Positions 1-7,700 of a DNA stretch of 11,709 bases are shown here, piece after piece. The position numbers were made by a program, and so were the translations under genes. Source of the DNA: Legionellaceae bacterium UBA6148 (GTDB taxonomy: Bacteria > Pseudomonadota > Gammaproteobacteria > Legionellales > Legionellaceae); assembly GCA_002423125.1 (NCBI GenBank), contig DIUW01000060.1:49102-60810 (forward strand), given 5' to 3'. The notes below the pieces were generated by a model. That model worked only from the letters and a program-made list of their open reading frames with translations. It ran no database searches and was not told where the DNA came from. The stretch's first letter is position 1. Each line of letters opens with the position of its first letter.

Positions 1-26
1 GTCCCCTCTACCGAATCGAAGTATAA
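1..26 (+). CDS. Possible 3' end of an upstream gene (partial)
   Basis: A reading frame entering from the left edge (codons from base 3) reads PLYRIEV and stops with TAA at 24-26, 13 bp before the prpD start. If real, it is the tail of the preceding gene of a prp operon, where prpC or another methylcitrate-cycle gene would be expected. Eight codons are too few to identify a product. The frame of prpD is also open to the window edge, so this fragment rests only on its position. Confidence 0.2.
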
Positions 27-30
27 CCCT

Positions 31-35
31 GAGGA
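31..35 (+). promoter_or_regulatory. Ribosome binding site of prpD
   Basis: GAGGA lies 4 nt before the ATG at 40. It supports that start even though the frame is open further upstream. The spacing is slightly short but acceptable. Confidence 0.5.
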
Positions 36-39
36 ATAT

Positions 40-1467
40 ATGCAACACTGCGTTGAAACGAATATAAAACCAAACTATGACACCGTGATGAATGATATCG
101 CTGATTACGTGTTAAATACGACGATTGATAGCGAAGAAGCCTACAACACGGCACGTTTATGCTTAATGGATACACTGGGTTGTGGGTTACTCGCACTTAA
201 TTTTCCACAGTGTGTGAAACTCATGGGGCCGATTGTACCTGGAGCGGTTCTTCCCGGAGGTGCGCGCGTTCCAGGCACCGATTATGAACTGGATCCGGTT
301 CATGCCGCCTTTAATATTGGCACCATGATTCGATGGCTTGATTTCAATGACACTTGGCTTGCTGCCGAGTGGGGGCATCCGTCGGATAACTTAGGCGCGA
401 TACTTGCTATTGCTGACTATCTGAGTCGACAAGGCAAAGCTCATTTTACGATGCGTGATGTATTAACCTCGATGATTAAAGCGCATGAAATTCAAGGGTG
501 TTTGGCACTTGAAAATAGCTTCAACCGAGTCGGATTAGATCACGTATTGTTGGTTAAAGTTGCCAGTGCTGCAGTAGTTGCGCAAATGATGGGAGGAGAT
601 AAAGACACCATTCTTCGCACCTTGTCTCATGTATTTGTGGATGGGCAAAGTTTACGAACCTATCGACACGCACCCAATGCCGGTTCACGAAAATCATGGG
701 CTGCAGGTGATGCAACATCACGGGCTGTGCGTCTTGCATTGATTGCAGCTACGGGGGAAATGGGATATCCCAGTGCATTAACCGCACCGGTCTGGGGATT
801 TTATGACGTATTATTTAATGGTAAACCGTTTAAGTTTCAGCGTCCATATGGCAGCTACGTCATGGAGGAAGTGTTATTTAAACTATCCTATCCTGCGGAG
901 TTTCATGCTCAAACGGCTGTTGAGTGCGCCGTTAAATTGCATCCATTACTTCAATCTCGTTTTAATGATCTCGCAAAAATCGAATTAGTAACGCATGAGT
1001 CTGCAATTCGTATCATCAGCAAAGAGGGCGAATTGCATAACCCCGCCGATCGCGATCATTGTTTACAATACATGGTTGCGATTGGATTATTGCACGGTGA
1101 TTTACGCGCGGAGCATTATGAGGATGAAGCCGCCCAAGATGCTCGTATTGATCAATTGCGATCTAAAATGCACGTGTCAGAAAATCCAGATTTTTCTCGC
1201 GATTACCTTGATCCGAATAAACGATCCATTGCCAATAGTATAAAACTTGTTTTTAATGATGGCACTGAGAGTGAATGGGTCACTGTTGAGTATCCCATAG
1301 GCCATCAACGACGTCGCAAAGAAGGGCAACCTGTATTGCTATCAAAATTCAAACATAATGTAAGCACTCGATTTCCTTCAGAAAAAGTTGAGGCGATCAC
1401 CCGCATGATGATGGATCATGAGCAGCTTTTAGCTATGCCTGTGGTTGAGTTTATGGCACAATTTTAG
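40..1467 (+). CDS. prpD: 2-methylcitrate dehydratase PrpD (MmgE/PrpD family)
   Basis: PrpD is a cytoplasmic enzyme that dehydrates 2-methylcitrate to 2-methyl-cis-aconitate in the methylcitrate cycle, which turns propionyl-CoA into pyruvate and succinate. The 475-residue protein is full length for the family (E. coli PrpD is 483) and, from memory of the E. coli sequence, aligns from end to end. Recognisable blocks are LCLMDTLGCG (about 41-50), WLDFNDTWLAAEWGHPSDN (99-117), the ALENSFNRVGLDH region (about 155-168), RTYRHAPN (206-213), GYPSALTAPVWGFYDV (about 243-258), NPADRDHC and YPIGH (418-422). The frame is open to the window edge, but M1 has a GAGGA site, and the NIKP segment then sits almost exactly where NIRP lies in E. 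coli PrpD. It is probably the distal gene of an operon starting to the left. It converges with the carbonic anhydrase gene across a palindromic element. Nothing in it looks broken. Confidence 0.96.
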   Translation: MQHCVETNIKPNYDTVMNDIADYVLNTTIDSEEAYNTARLCLMDTLGCGLLALNFPQCVKLMGPIVPGAVLPGGARVPGTDYELDPVHAAFNIGTMIRWLDFNDTWLAAEWGHPSDNLGAILAIADYLSRQGKAHFTMRDVLTSMIKAHEIQGCLALENSFNRVGLDHVLLVKVASAAVVAQMMGGDKDTILRTLSHVFVDGQSLRTYRHAPNAGSRKSWAAGDATSRAVRLALIAATGEMGYPSALTAPVWGFYDVLFNGKPFKFQRPYGSYVMEEVLFKLSYPAEFHAQTAVECAVKLHPLLQSRFNDLAKIELVTHESAIRIISKEGELHNPADRDHCLQYMVAIGLLHGDLRAEHYEDEAAQDARIDQLRSKMHVSENPDFSRDYLDPNKRSIANSIKLVFNDGTESEWVTVEYPIGHQRRRKEGQPVLLSKFKHNVSTRFPSEKVEAITRMMMDHEQLLAMPVVEFMAQF

Positions 1468-1497
1468 CAGGGGTGAAACTCGTTTATACGATTCCGC

Positions 1498-1694
1498 AGT
1501 TTTTAGTGTAACTCCAGATCCCTTCGGGCTGAGGAGGCGCATACACAAGTGCGTGGTTGTAAATACGTACACTGATGCGCGGTCTCGAAGCCTTGGCACA
1601 GTTCCCCAGGCTTCGAGACCGCGCGCAGCACGATGTGATACGCCCCAAGTACGGTGTTTGCGCCTCCTCAGCCGGAACGGATCATGCAAAAACT
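1498..1694. repeat. Nested inverted-repeat element between prpD and the carbonic anhydrase gene
   Basis: Three concentric inverted repeats share one centre. The outermost is AGTTTTT at 1498-1504 against AAAAACT at 1688-1694. Next are 30-bp arms, 1517-1546 and 1654-1683, that pair with only 3 mismatches and share the core GGCTGAGGAGGCGCA. The innermost is a perfect 17-bp pair, 1577-1593 and 1608-1624, with a 14-nt loop. No transposase is present. It fills the gap between two convergent genes, so its folded RNA could act at the 3' ends of both transcripts, but neither side shows a T tract at the foot of the stem. It is most likely a non-autonomous, MITE-like or REP/ERIC-like repeat. Open reading frames crossing it are by-products. 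Confidence 0.8.
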
Positions 1695-1701
1695 CTATAG
1701 T

Positions 1702-2766
1702 TTATAAATGCGCGGTTAATTGTGGACTATCAGCAGACCGTGGTGCAGGATTTGATTTGCTTTTAGAAAAAAGTGACATATTTGTACTCTGTAAGTTAAA
1801 TTCAATGAGTACCTTACTGATCACTTTATGTAATTTGGGTAAGTCTTGTAGTTTTATATGGGGGCTTTTTTCCAAACATTCTTGTCGGTGCTGATTTGTA
1901 TCTTGTTCTGAGTTAAACAATCCATTACTTTCATTGTCTATGGCTTGAGACACTGCTGATTGAATCTCTTTCCAGATTGGCTGCACGCTGTTTGATCGTT
2001 TAACTTCATAAAGAATTTTTTTTAAGTTGGTGTGTTCCGGATCATTTTCTGCATGATACGCTTGAGTGATATAGTTTAGTGCGACCAGATCGATAATGCG
2101 ATATAACACTTTATCCAAAAGATCGATGACCGTTTGTTCAAATGCAATAAAGGTGTGTTCTAGTTCGTTGTATAGATAGACTTCGCCTGTTTCAAATTCA
2201 TAGTACCAACCATGTATCCGCAAATTACCTTCAGCCATTTTTCTTTTAACGGCTGGATGTGTTCTTAAATGTTCCATTTGCAAGAGAATATTTTCTTGCG
2301 CTAATTGGCGTAAGTTGATCTGTTGATTATTTTGCGGTGATTCGGATTTCTTTTGCAGCCTATCCAATGCAGTTTTTGAGTGGGTTAACCAAGCATTGAC
2401 TTGAGGAAGGGCTTTATCAAGATCAGATGCCAGCAGGCCTTTCATAGCACCACAATCTGAATGTCCACAAATAACAATATCTTGAATATTCAACTGCACC
2501 AAAGCAAACTCTATGGTAGCGGCTTCGCCTGAGGGAGTCGATGAAATAGGAGCAATAATATTACCTGCGTTGCGTAATACAAATAGCTCTCCCAGTTCTG
2601 CGTGTGTAAAAAGGTGGGGGTCAATTCGTGAGTCTGAACAAGTGACAAATAAGACATCAGGAGCTTGTCCTTGACTCAATGCTTTAAATATATTTTGTTT
2701 TTCTTGATAGGAGTGTTTTTTAAAATGTCGAATCCCAATCAGTAATTTTTGTAATTTGAGCAGCAT
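1702..2766 (-). CDS. Beta-class carbonic anhydrase with a long C-terminal extension
   Basis: It catalyses reversible hydration of CO2 to bicarbonate at a zinc site in the cytoplasm, supplying bicarbonate to carboxylases or buffering pH. The zinc ligands and dyad of the beta class are visible: CSDSR gives C43, D45 and R47, and HSDC gives H102 and C105. The LRNAGNI segment (64-70) and IHGWYYEFETGEV (about 184-196) are also typical. Usual bacterial enzymes have about 200-230 residues. This one has 354, so roughly 140 residues after about position 212 are extra: a predicted helical stretch (about 212-280), then a Gln/Asn/Ser-rich linker and a basic, Ser/Pro-rich tail. I recognise no domain in them. 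The start at 2766 has an AGGA site 7 nt upstream. rarA ends 56 bp upstream on the same strand, so co-transcription is possible. The stop lies just beyond the palindromic element. Confidence 0.9.
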   Translation of the reverse strand: MLLKLQKLLIGIRHFKKHSYQEKQNIFKALSQGQAPDVLFVTCSDSRIDPHLFTHAELGELFVLRNAGNIIAPISSTPSGEAATIEFALVQLNIQDIVICGHSDCGAMKGLLASDLDKALPQVNAWLTHSKTALDRLQKKSESPQNNQQINLRQLAQENILLQMEHLRTHPAVKRKMAEGNLRIHGWYYEFETGEVYLYNELEHTFIAFEQTVIDLLDKVLYRIIDLVALNYITQAYHAENDPEHTNLKKILYEVKRSNSVQPIWKEIQSAVSQAIDNESNGLFNSEQDTNQHRQECLEKSPHIKLQDLPKLHKVISKVLIEFNLQSTNMSLFSKSKSNPAPRSADSPQLTAHL

Positions 2767-2773
2767 AATTGAT

Positions 2774-2777
2774 TCCT
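2774..2777 (-). promoter_or_regulatory. Ribosome binding site of the carbonic anhydrase gene
   Basis: AGGA on the minus strand lies 7 nt before the ATG at 2766. It supports that start and independent translation from rarA. Confidence 0.5.
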
Positions 2778-2822
2778 AATGAATTGTGAAATTCAATATA
2801 ATCGTAATTGCTTAACGAATTC

Positions 2823-4115
2823 TTAAGTTGACTGCTCGCCATTTAGCTTACGCAATAAAGCCAGTTTTTCAGCAATTTTAATTTCTAAACCACGCTGAAC
2901 GGGTTGATACCAGTGTGGTTCTGCCATGTCATTTGGAAAATAATGTTCGCCAGCTGCGAATCCCTGTGGTTCATCATGCGCATATCGGTAATCTTTTCCA
3001 TGCCCCAATTGTTTCATCAGTTGAGTAGGGGCGTTACGTAAATGCACAGGAACATCGCGTGATTTATCTTGTTTCACAAAAGCAGCGGCTTGATTGTATG
3101 CTTTATATCCGGCATTACTCTTTGGAGCAATTGACAAATAAATAACGGCTTGCGCTAACGCTAACTCTCCTTCGGGAGATCCCAGTCGATCGTACGTTTG
3201 AGCCGCATCATTGACGATCTGCATTGCTCGTGGGTCAGCAAGGCCAATATCTTCCCAGGCCATTCTAATAATACGCCTGACAAGATAAGTCGGATTGGCA
3301 CCACCATCTAACATTCGGCATAACCAATAGAGTGCTGCATCAGGGTTTGAACCACGCACTGATTTATGCAGTGCGGATATTTGGTCATAAAAACAGTCCC
3401 CAGATTTATCAAAGCGACGTGTATTGATTGTTAATATTGATTGAAGTAATTCAACAGAAATATCGTCTATCCCTTGGGTGGTGACAATAACATTGATTTG
3501 TTCTAGGACGTTTAATAAGCGTCGTCCATCCCCATCAGCATAATCAATCAGCACGTTAGCGGCATCTTCATTAAACTGAAGATGTGTTAATTTCTTTTGT
3601 TGTGCACGTTGTAGCAACTGCCGCAGGTCGTCATGGTTGAGTAACTGTAAAACATACACATGAGTACGAGATAAGAGCGCTTTATTGATTTCAAACGATG
3701 GGTTTTCGGTTGTTGCGCCGATAAGAGTGACTAATCCTGATTCCGTATAAGGCAATAGAGCATCTTGTTGTGCTTTATTAAAGCGATGAATTTCATCGAT
3801 GAATAATATTGTCTTTAATTGCAATAATTGATTTTTTTCAGCACTGTCCATAGCCGATCGAATCTCTTTAACACCCGCAAAGACAGCGGATAATGAAATA
3901 AATTCGTAGTTTAATGACTGAGCAGCCAACCGCGCAATACTTGTTTTCCCTACACCGGGTGGACCCCATAAAATCATGGAATGCAATTGACCTGAATCCA
4001 ATGCAATGTTTAACGGTTTTCCTGGTCCTAGCAAATGTTGTTGTCCGATGACTTCTAATAAACTATTGGGTCTTAATAACTCAGCGAGCGGACTTGTATT
4101 GTCTCGGGTATTCAT
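2823..4115 (-). CDS. rarA: Replication-associated recombination protein A (RarA/MgsA, AAA+ ATPase)
   Basis: RarA is an AAA+ ATPase related to clamp-loader subunits (Mgs1/WRNIP1 family) that acts at stalled or collapsed replication forks. The 430-residue protein is close to the E. coli length (447). Visible parts in order: the family opening PLAELLRP (9-16) and VIGQQHLLGPGKPL (22-35), Walker A GPPGVGKT (51-58, K57), Walker B LFIDEIHRFNK (104-114, D107 and E108), sensor 1 GATTENPS (133-140), and the arginine-finger region ALLSR (146-150). The C-terminal helical/tetramerisation domain follows, with SVRGSNPDAALYWL and the late YRYAHDEPQGFAAGEHYFP signature. It is complete, with no sign of decay. 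The ATG at 4115 has only a weak AGG upstream. In many gammaproteobacteria rarA sits near lolA, ftsK or serS; none is seen here. The carbonic anhydrase gene follows on the same strand after 56 bp. Confidence 0.96.
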   Translation of the reverse strand: MNTRDNTSPLAELLRPNSLLEVIGQQHLLGPGKPLNIALDSGQLHSMILWGPPGVGKTSIARLAAQSLNYEFISLSAVFAGVKEIRSAMDSAEKNQLLQLKTILFIDEIHRFNKAQQDALLPYTESGLVTLIGATTENPSFEINKALLSRTHVYVLQLLNHDDLRQLLQRAQQKKLTHLQFNEDAANVLIDYADGDGRRLLNVLEQINVIVTTQGIDDISVELLQSILTINTRRFDKSGDCFYDQISALHKSVRGSNPDAALYWLCRMLDGGANPTYLVRRIIRMAWEDIGLADPRAMQIVNDAAQTYDRLGSPEGELALAQAVIYLSIAPKSNAGYKAYNQAAAFVKQDKSRDVPVHLRNAPTQLMKQLGHGKDYRYAHDEPQGFAAGEHYFPNDMAEPHWYQPVQRGLEIKIAEKLALLRKLNGEQST

Positions 4116-4151
4116 TGTAAATTGCCTAATCTAAAAACACATTTTAGCTAG

Positions 4152-4179
4152 GGGAGGCTAAAAGATCAATCGGCCTCCC
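4152..4179. repeat. Short GC-rich inverted repeat upstream of rarA
   Basis: GGGAGGC (4152-4158) and GCCTCCC (4173-4179) form a 7-bp stem with a 14-nt loop. It lies in the 5' region of rarA, just outside the MITE-like element. There is no T tract on either side. It could be an operator or chance structure; nothing more can be said. Confidence 0.35.
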
Positions 4180-4190
4180 GACCCCACACA

Positions 4191-4352
4191 GGGCCTACGC
4201 ATGAAAAATTTCTTGACTCCTACGTTCCGCGGTTTATCCGCGGAATCCAGCGATCTTGCCCAAGCATGGATCCCGCGGATAAACCGCGGGACGTAGAGAT
4301 AAAGGGCATTTTAATACAATAATGTTCAAATTTGATTTTTATGCGTAGGCCC
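4191..4352. mobile_element. MITE-like element with 12-bp perfect terminal inverted repeats and an internal double palindrome
   Basis: The ends are a perfect 12-bp inverted repeat: GGGCCTACGCAT (4191-4202) and its complement (4341-4352), each followed inward by an A-rich or T-rich run. Inside are two 30-bp arms, 4220-4249 and 4267-4296, complementary at 28 of 30 positions around a 17-nt loop. Each arm is itself a hairpin: TTCCGCGG/CCGCGGAA (4225-4232, 4238-4245) and TCCCGCGG/CCGCGGGA (4271-4278, 4284-4291), each with a 5-nt loop. The two positions where the arms differ keep pairing within each small hairpin. No coding sequence or transposase is present, and I see no clear target-site duplication. 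It lies between divergent genes, directly against the truncated gene at 4376. The size and structure fit a non-autonomous mobile repeat. Confidence 0.75.
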
Positions 4353-4728
4353 TGACACGTCGATGTAAAAATAATTTGCATCATGTGTTTTATACAATAA
4401 AAAAAGAATACAAATCACAAAAAATATCTGAGGCTTTATCCCGTGCAGAAAACCATTTTTCAAAGACTGGTCGAATACCGTCTGAAACAGAGTTTCTTGA
4501 CTATCGTGAAGGTGACGAACTCAGTATTAAGCAATCAATATTAATCGCCTATGGGTGAAGCGAGATGTCACTCGATCACTACGGATGTTTAATGAGTCTT
4601 CGGAGAGTAACGCAATTGATCCCAAAGCAGGAGATTCCGTAAAGCCGACGGTAAAACAACGTTCTCTTGGGCGATTATTTGATCATTCAAGCATGTTAAA
4701 TCGCACATTAATGCTTTATGAGCTATAA
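4353..4728 (+). pseudogene. Remnant of a small unidentified gene, truncated at its 5' end and frameshifted
   Basis: Two open stretches follow one another. The first frame is open from the MITE-like element, shows a TTG at 4376, and runs to TGA at 4556-4558. It encodes a 60-residue charged segment including ALSRAENHFSKTGRIP. The second, in another frame, is open from 4531 and ends with TAA at 4726-4728. From a GTG at 4555 it gives 57 residues including KQRSLGRLFDHSSML. Joined, they read as about 117 residues of plausible hydrophilic protein. Neither candidate start has a convincing ribosome binding site, and the first frame emerges directly from the repeat's right end. The simplest reading is a gene cut by the element and later frameshifted. 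The alternative is two tiny genes coupled by the GTGA overlap at 4555-4558. I recognise no family. The rest of 4116-4769 holds only the repeats and the promoter listed here. Confidence 0.45.
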
Positions 4729-4729
4729 T
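4724..4729 (+). promoter_or_regulatory. Candidate -10 box for the helicase-mepB operon
   Basis: A consensus TATAAT sits about 40 bp before the helicase start, which predicts a 5' leader of roughly 34 nt carrying the Shine-Dalgarno site. No good -35 hexamer lies 16-18 bp upstream (around 4700-4707), so the promoter would be weak or activator-dependent. The box overlaps the stop codon of the preceding gene remnant. Confidence 0.35.
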
Positions 4730-4756
4730 TGGTTTAAATGATTTTTTGGTTCACTA

Positions 4757-4762
4757 GAGGAG
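4757..4762 (+). promoter_or_regulatory. Strong ribosome binding site of the helicase gene
   Basis: GAGGAG is placed 7 nt before the ATG at 4770. Sequence and spacing are near ideal, which fixes the start of the long gene. Confidence 0.75.
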
Positions 4763-4769
4763 TGAGTCT

Positions 4770-7700
4770 ATGCCTATATTATCAGATGACAAACGAGCGG
4801 CATTGGTTGATACCGGGAAACAGGTTTATTTACAGTATCTCTTGTTGAATATGGTCACGAATCCTTATTATGCGGCTCGTGATAAGTCATTTACAATCAA
4901 CGGTGTTCAACAAACGCTTGAGTCTTACATCGGATCACTCCTTGATAAACTTCCTGATGGCGTTGAGACGACAGTGGTGATAATGACGATGGGCGATACG
5001 AAGTATACCCTTTCATTAGAAAAACGAGCGAATGATGAATGGAGCGTGACGATTGGCGGTGATAAGGCTGCCAGCCCAGTTGGGTTTAAACCGGTCAGTG
5101 ATTATAAAGGGGCTGATTTGATCGCACTGAGCCAACAATGTCCATTAACCGTGAGTCGAGATAAAAATAAATACTCTTTCGCCTCAACAAGTACCATTCA
5201 AGGCCGTTTGATTACTATCGGTGGGAAAAATAAAATTTCATTGTATCAATTGCATATTAATAATCTTTACAACATGCTGCAGCAAATGCAGGATAACCAT
5301 GTTGATCCTCACATGCTCATTGCAATGGCCACTGGATCTGGAAAATCCTTTACTCAAGCGTTGTGGTACCTGATTTTAAATTTGGTCAATATTCCTTGTA
5401 TATTTTCTGCCCCCCAAGACTCCTTGGTTCAACAGTTAGCCAATGATTTTAAACGTTTATTACCCGATGAAATAGTTGGAGATTGTTCCATTGATACGCC
5501 TGAAACCAAGGATTTATCGAAATGGATGCTAGCAACTCATCAACGGGTATTAACCCATTATTGGCCCTTATTGGATAATGCGAAGGCAGATGGGAATGAA
5601 CGATTTCTGTGTTTTGACGAGCAGCATGATGCAGCAAAGGAAGAGTTGTATAAAAAACGTATGGCAATACTTGCCAAACGTTATCCGGTCATGTTTTTGA
5701 GCGCGACACCGACGAAGGATGCGTATGCCATCTGCGGTGGTCGATCGGTTGCAACGTTGTCACGTCAGGAAAAAGAGGCCATGGGGATCGCAAAGGCCGC
5801 AGTATCCCATGAATTACATGCCGAAAAACTAGTCAGTCAAAAAAGTAAAAAACATGCCAAAATCAATGTGTTTCAACGGATGATTTTGGCGTTTGTCAAT
5901 GCATTGGAATATGAGCGAATTAGTCCAGCCCATGAATACGTTGATAAATGCGAGTTGGCCATTGCCTTTCGTAACAAAGACGATGCGTATTATCGAGAGC
6001 CTACAGCGGGTGCTTCAGAAGAGGATATTCGGGCGTTTATTCGCTGGAATATTCATTGCCCAATTGGTGATAAGGCACTCGTGTTGATGAGTCAACACGA
6101 TACGGTGATCAATTATGGACTACTCAGCAATGGAGAAAGATATGATCCGTATCGACAAGGCAATCGTGTTCCACGAGAAAATGTATATCGTTTTTTTCAA
6201 TTACCCAATGTTGATGATGACCTTTTGAAGGATAAGTATGAGCAAGCAAAATTAGCCATGCGTCAGCAAAATATATTGACCCATTTGCAAGCTAATTTTC
6301 CAGATAAAAATGAAGACCAATTAAAAGAAATTATAAATAAACAGGTTGATTTTTCAAGGGAGGATGAATATTTAAAACATCGAGTGTTGCATGGTTTGAT
6401 TGAAAATACGTTAATGTATTTGACTGGATATGACAGTCAGCGATTGGATCAGGAGCGGTTTCATAATCCAGAACCATTAATGGCGCTTGTTCTGAGGAAG
6501 ATCAGTGATTTGGGTGATGAAGAAACGCCCTGGGCGATTTCAACTAATGAAATAGAGGCCTGGTTGATAAAAGAAGGGATTCCATCCGGTGTAAGAGCAG
6601 AGTTAATACCCTGTATGCGAGAGATTATCATCCAAATGAGACTTAACAAGAATATAAGAAAAGAAGCGAATAGACGATTAATTGATAATTGGTCTTTAGA
6701 TCATCAACTTCATTTAGATTATATATGTTCACATTATGCGCAAAGTTATTTTCAACGATACAAAACGGTTTTTTTAGTCAATGGGTTAGAACAATCTCCT
6801 TCTGCTATCCCATCGAATCGTCCTTTTTATAAACTTTATGAAACAGAAGAATCGCTTGATTCAGACGAGGTAAGGGCCAATCCAAAGCTTCGACATCAAT
6901 ACAGCACACTTGAGGCGCTTGATGATACGACGTCTCAGCGTACCTATCTTCCTCAACATTTCCCCCAACATGTTCAAGATGAATATTCGGCACAAACAAT
7001 CGATAATCTCTTTCGCCACGGCTTGATTGGTTCATATGTGACGAGTGAGCGTGTGACCGGGTTTAATGATCCCGATTTACATCATGTAGCGTTGGTGATG
7101 GACTCATACGAAGATCGATTAAATGAACCGGCACAAATTATTCAAGGATCGGGACGTAATCGCGGATTAAATCCTATTAAACAGCCGTTTTTTTTCCTTG
7201 CCACGGATAACTCGGCAGTGAGCCTTTCCCCCAGCGTTTTAGATAAAAAAGATTATTATTCCGATTTCTTTTCAGCAACGGACGCTTATCGAAAAAAAAT
7301 GGCGGGTAATATTGGTAAAAACATAATGATGTCTATTAAATTTTGGATAGAAAATAACGCTTCTGCAACAGGTGAATTGGATACCTCGGCATTGAATGCA
7401 GAAATTCAACGCTTAGTGTTAGACGAGCTTGAACGGGTTTATAATAACAATGATCATGATTTTGAGCGTACTAAAATCATTTTTTCTACGGTATTGGAAG
7501 ATGTATATAAGTCATTGTATGTTCAGTGTGAGATGTTTAAGTCCAGTTATAGTATGCCGATGGCGGCAAAAATTATTGGGCACATCTTAAATTTTATTAT
7601 GAGTCTTTATTACCAGTTGGTCACAGCGAAATCATATTATCAATTTGTGAAAGCAGCAAAACGCATTGAGCCGCGTGATGATGAAACCCAAAATGCCGCG

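Noticed and set aside
1445..1894. 149-codon plus-strand open frame crossing the first palindromic element, and an 86-codon minus-strand frame at 1429-1689
   Set aside because: They overlap the prpD end, the repeat and the carbonic anhydrase 3' end. The translations look like inverted copies of each other because they read through the palindrome, and there is no ribosome binding site.
2811..2827. CTTAA...TTAAG symmetry at the rarA stop as a terminator between rarA and the carbonic anhydrase gene
   Set aside because: The stem is 5 bp of A/T-rich sequence without a T tract, too weak to call.
4191..4352. A CRISPR array or riboswitch at the double palindrome
   Set aside because: There are only two arms, in inverted and not direct orientation, with no spacers. 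The structure is bounded by terminal inverted repeats, which fits a mobile repeat better.
5449..5667. Minus-strand open frame inside the helicase gene, with similar shadows at 6461-6649 and 6805-7035
   Set aside because: They are antisense to a long gene with clear conserved motifs. The translations show no family resemblance and no start signals.
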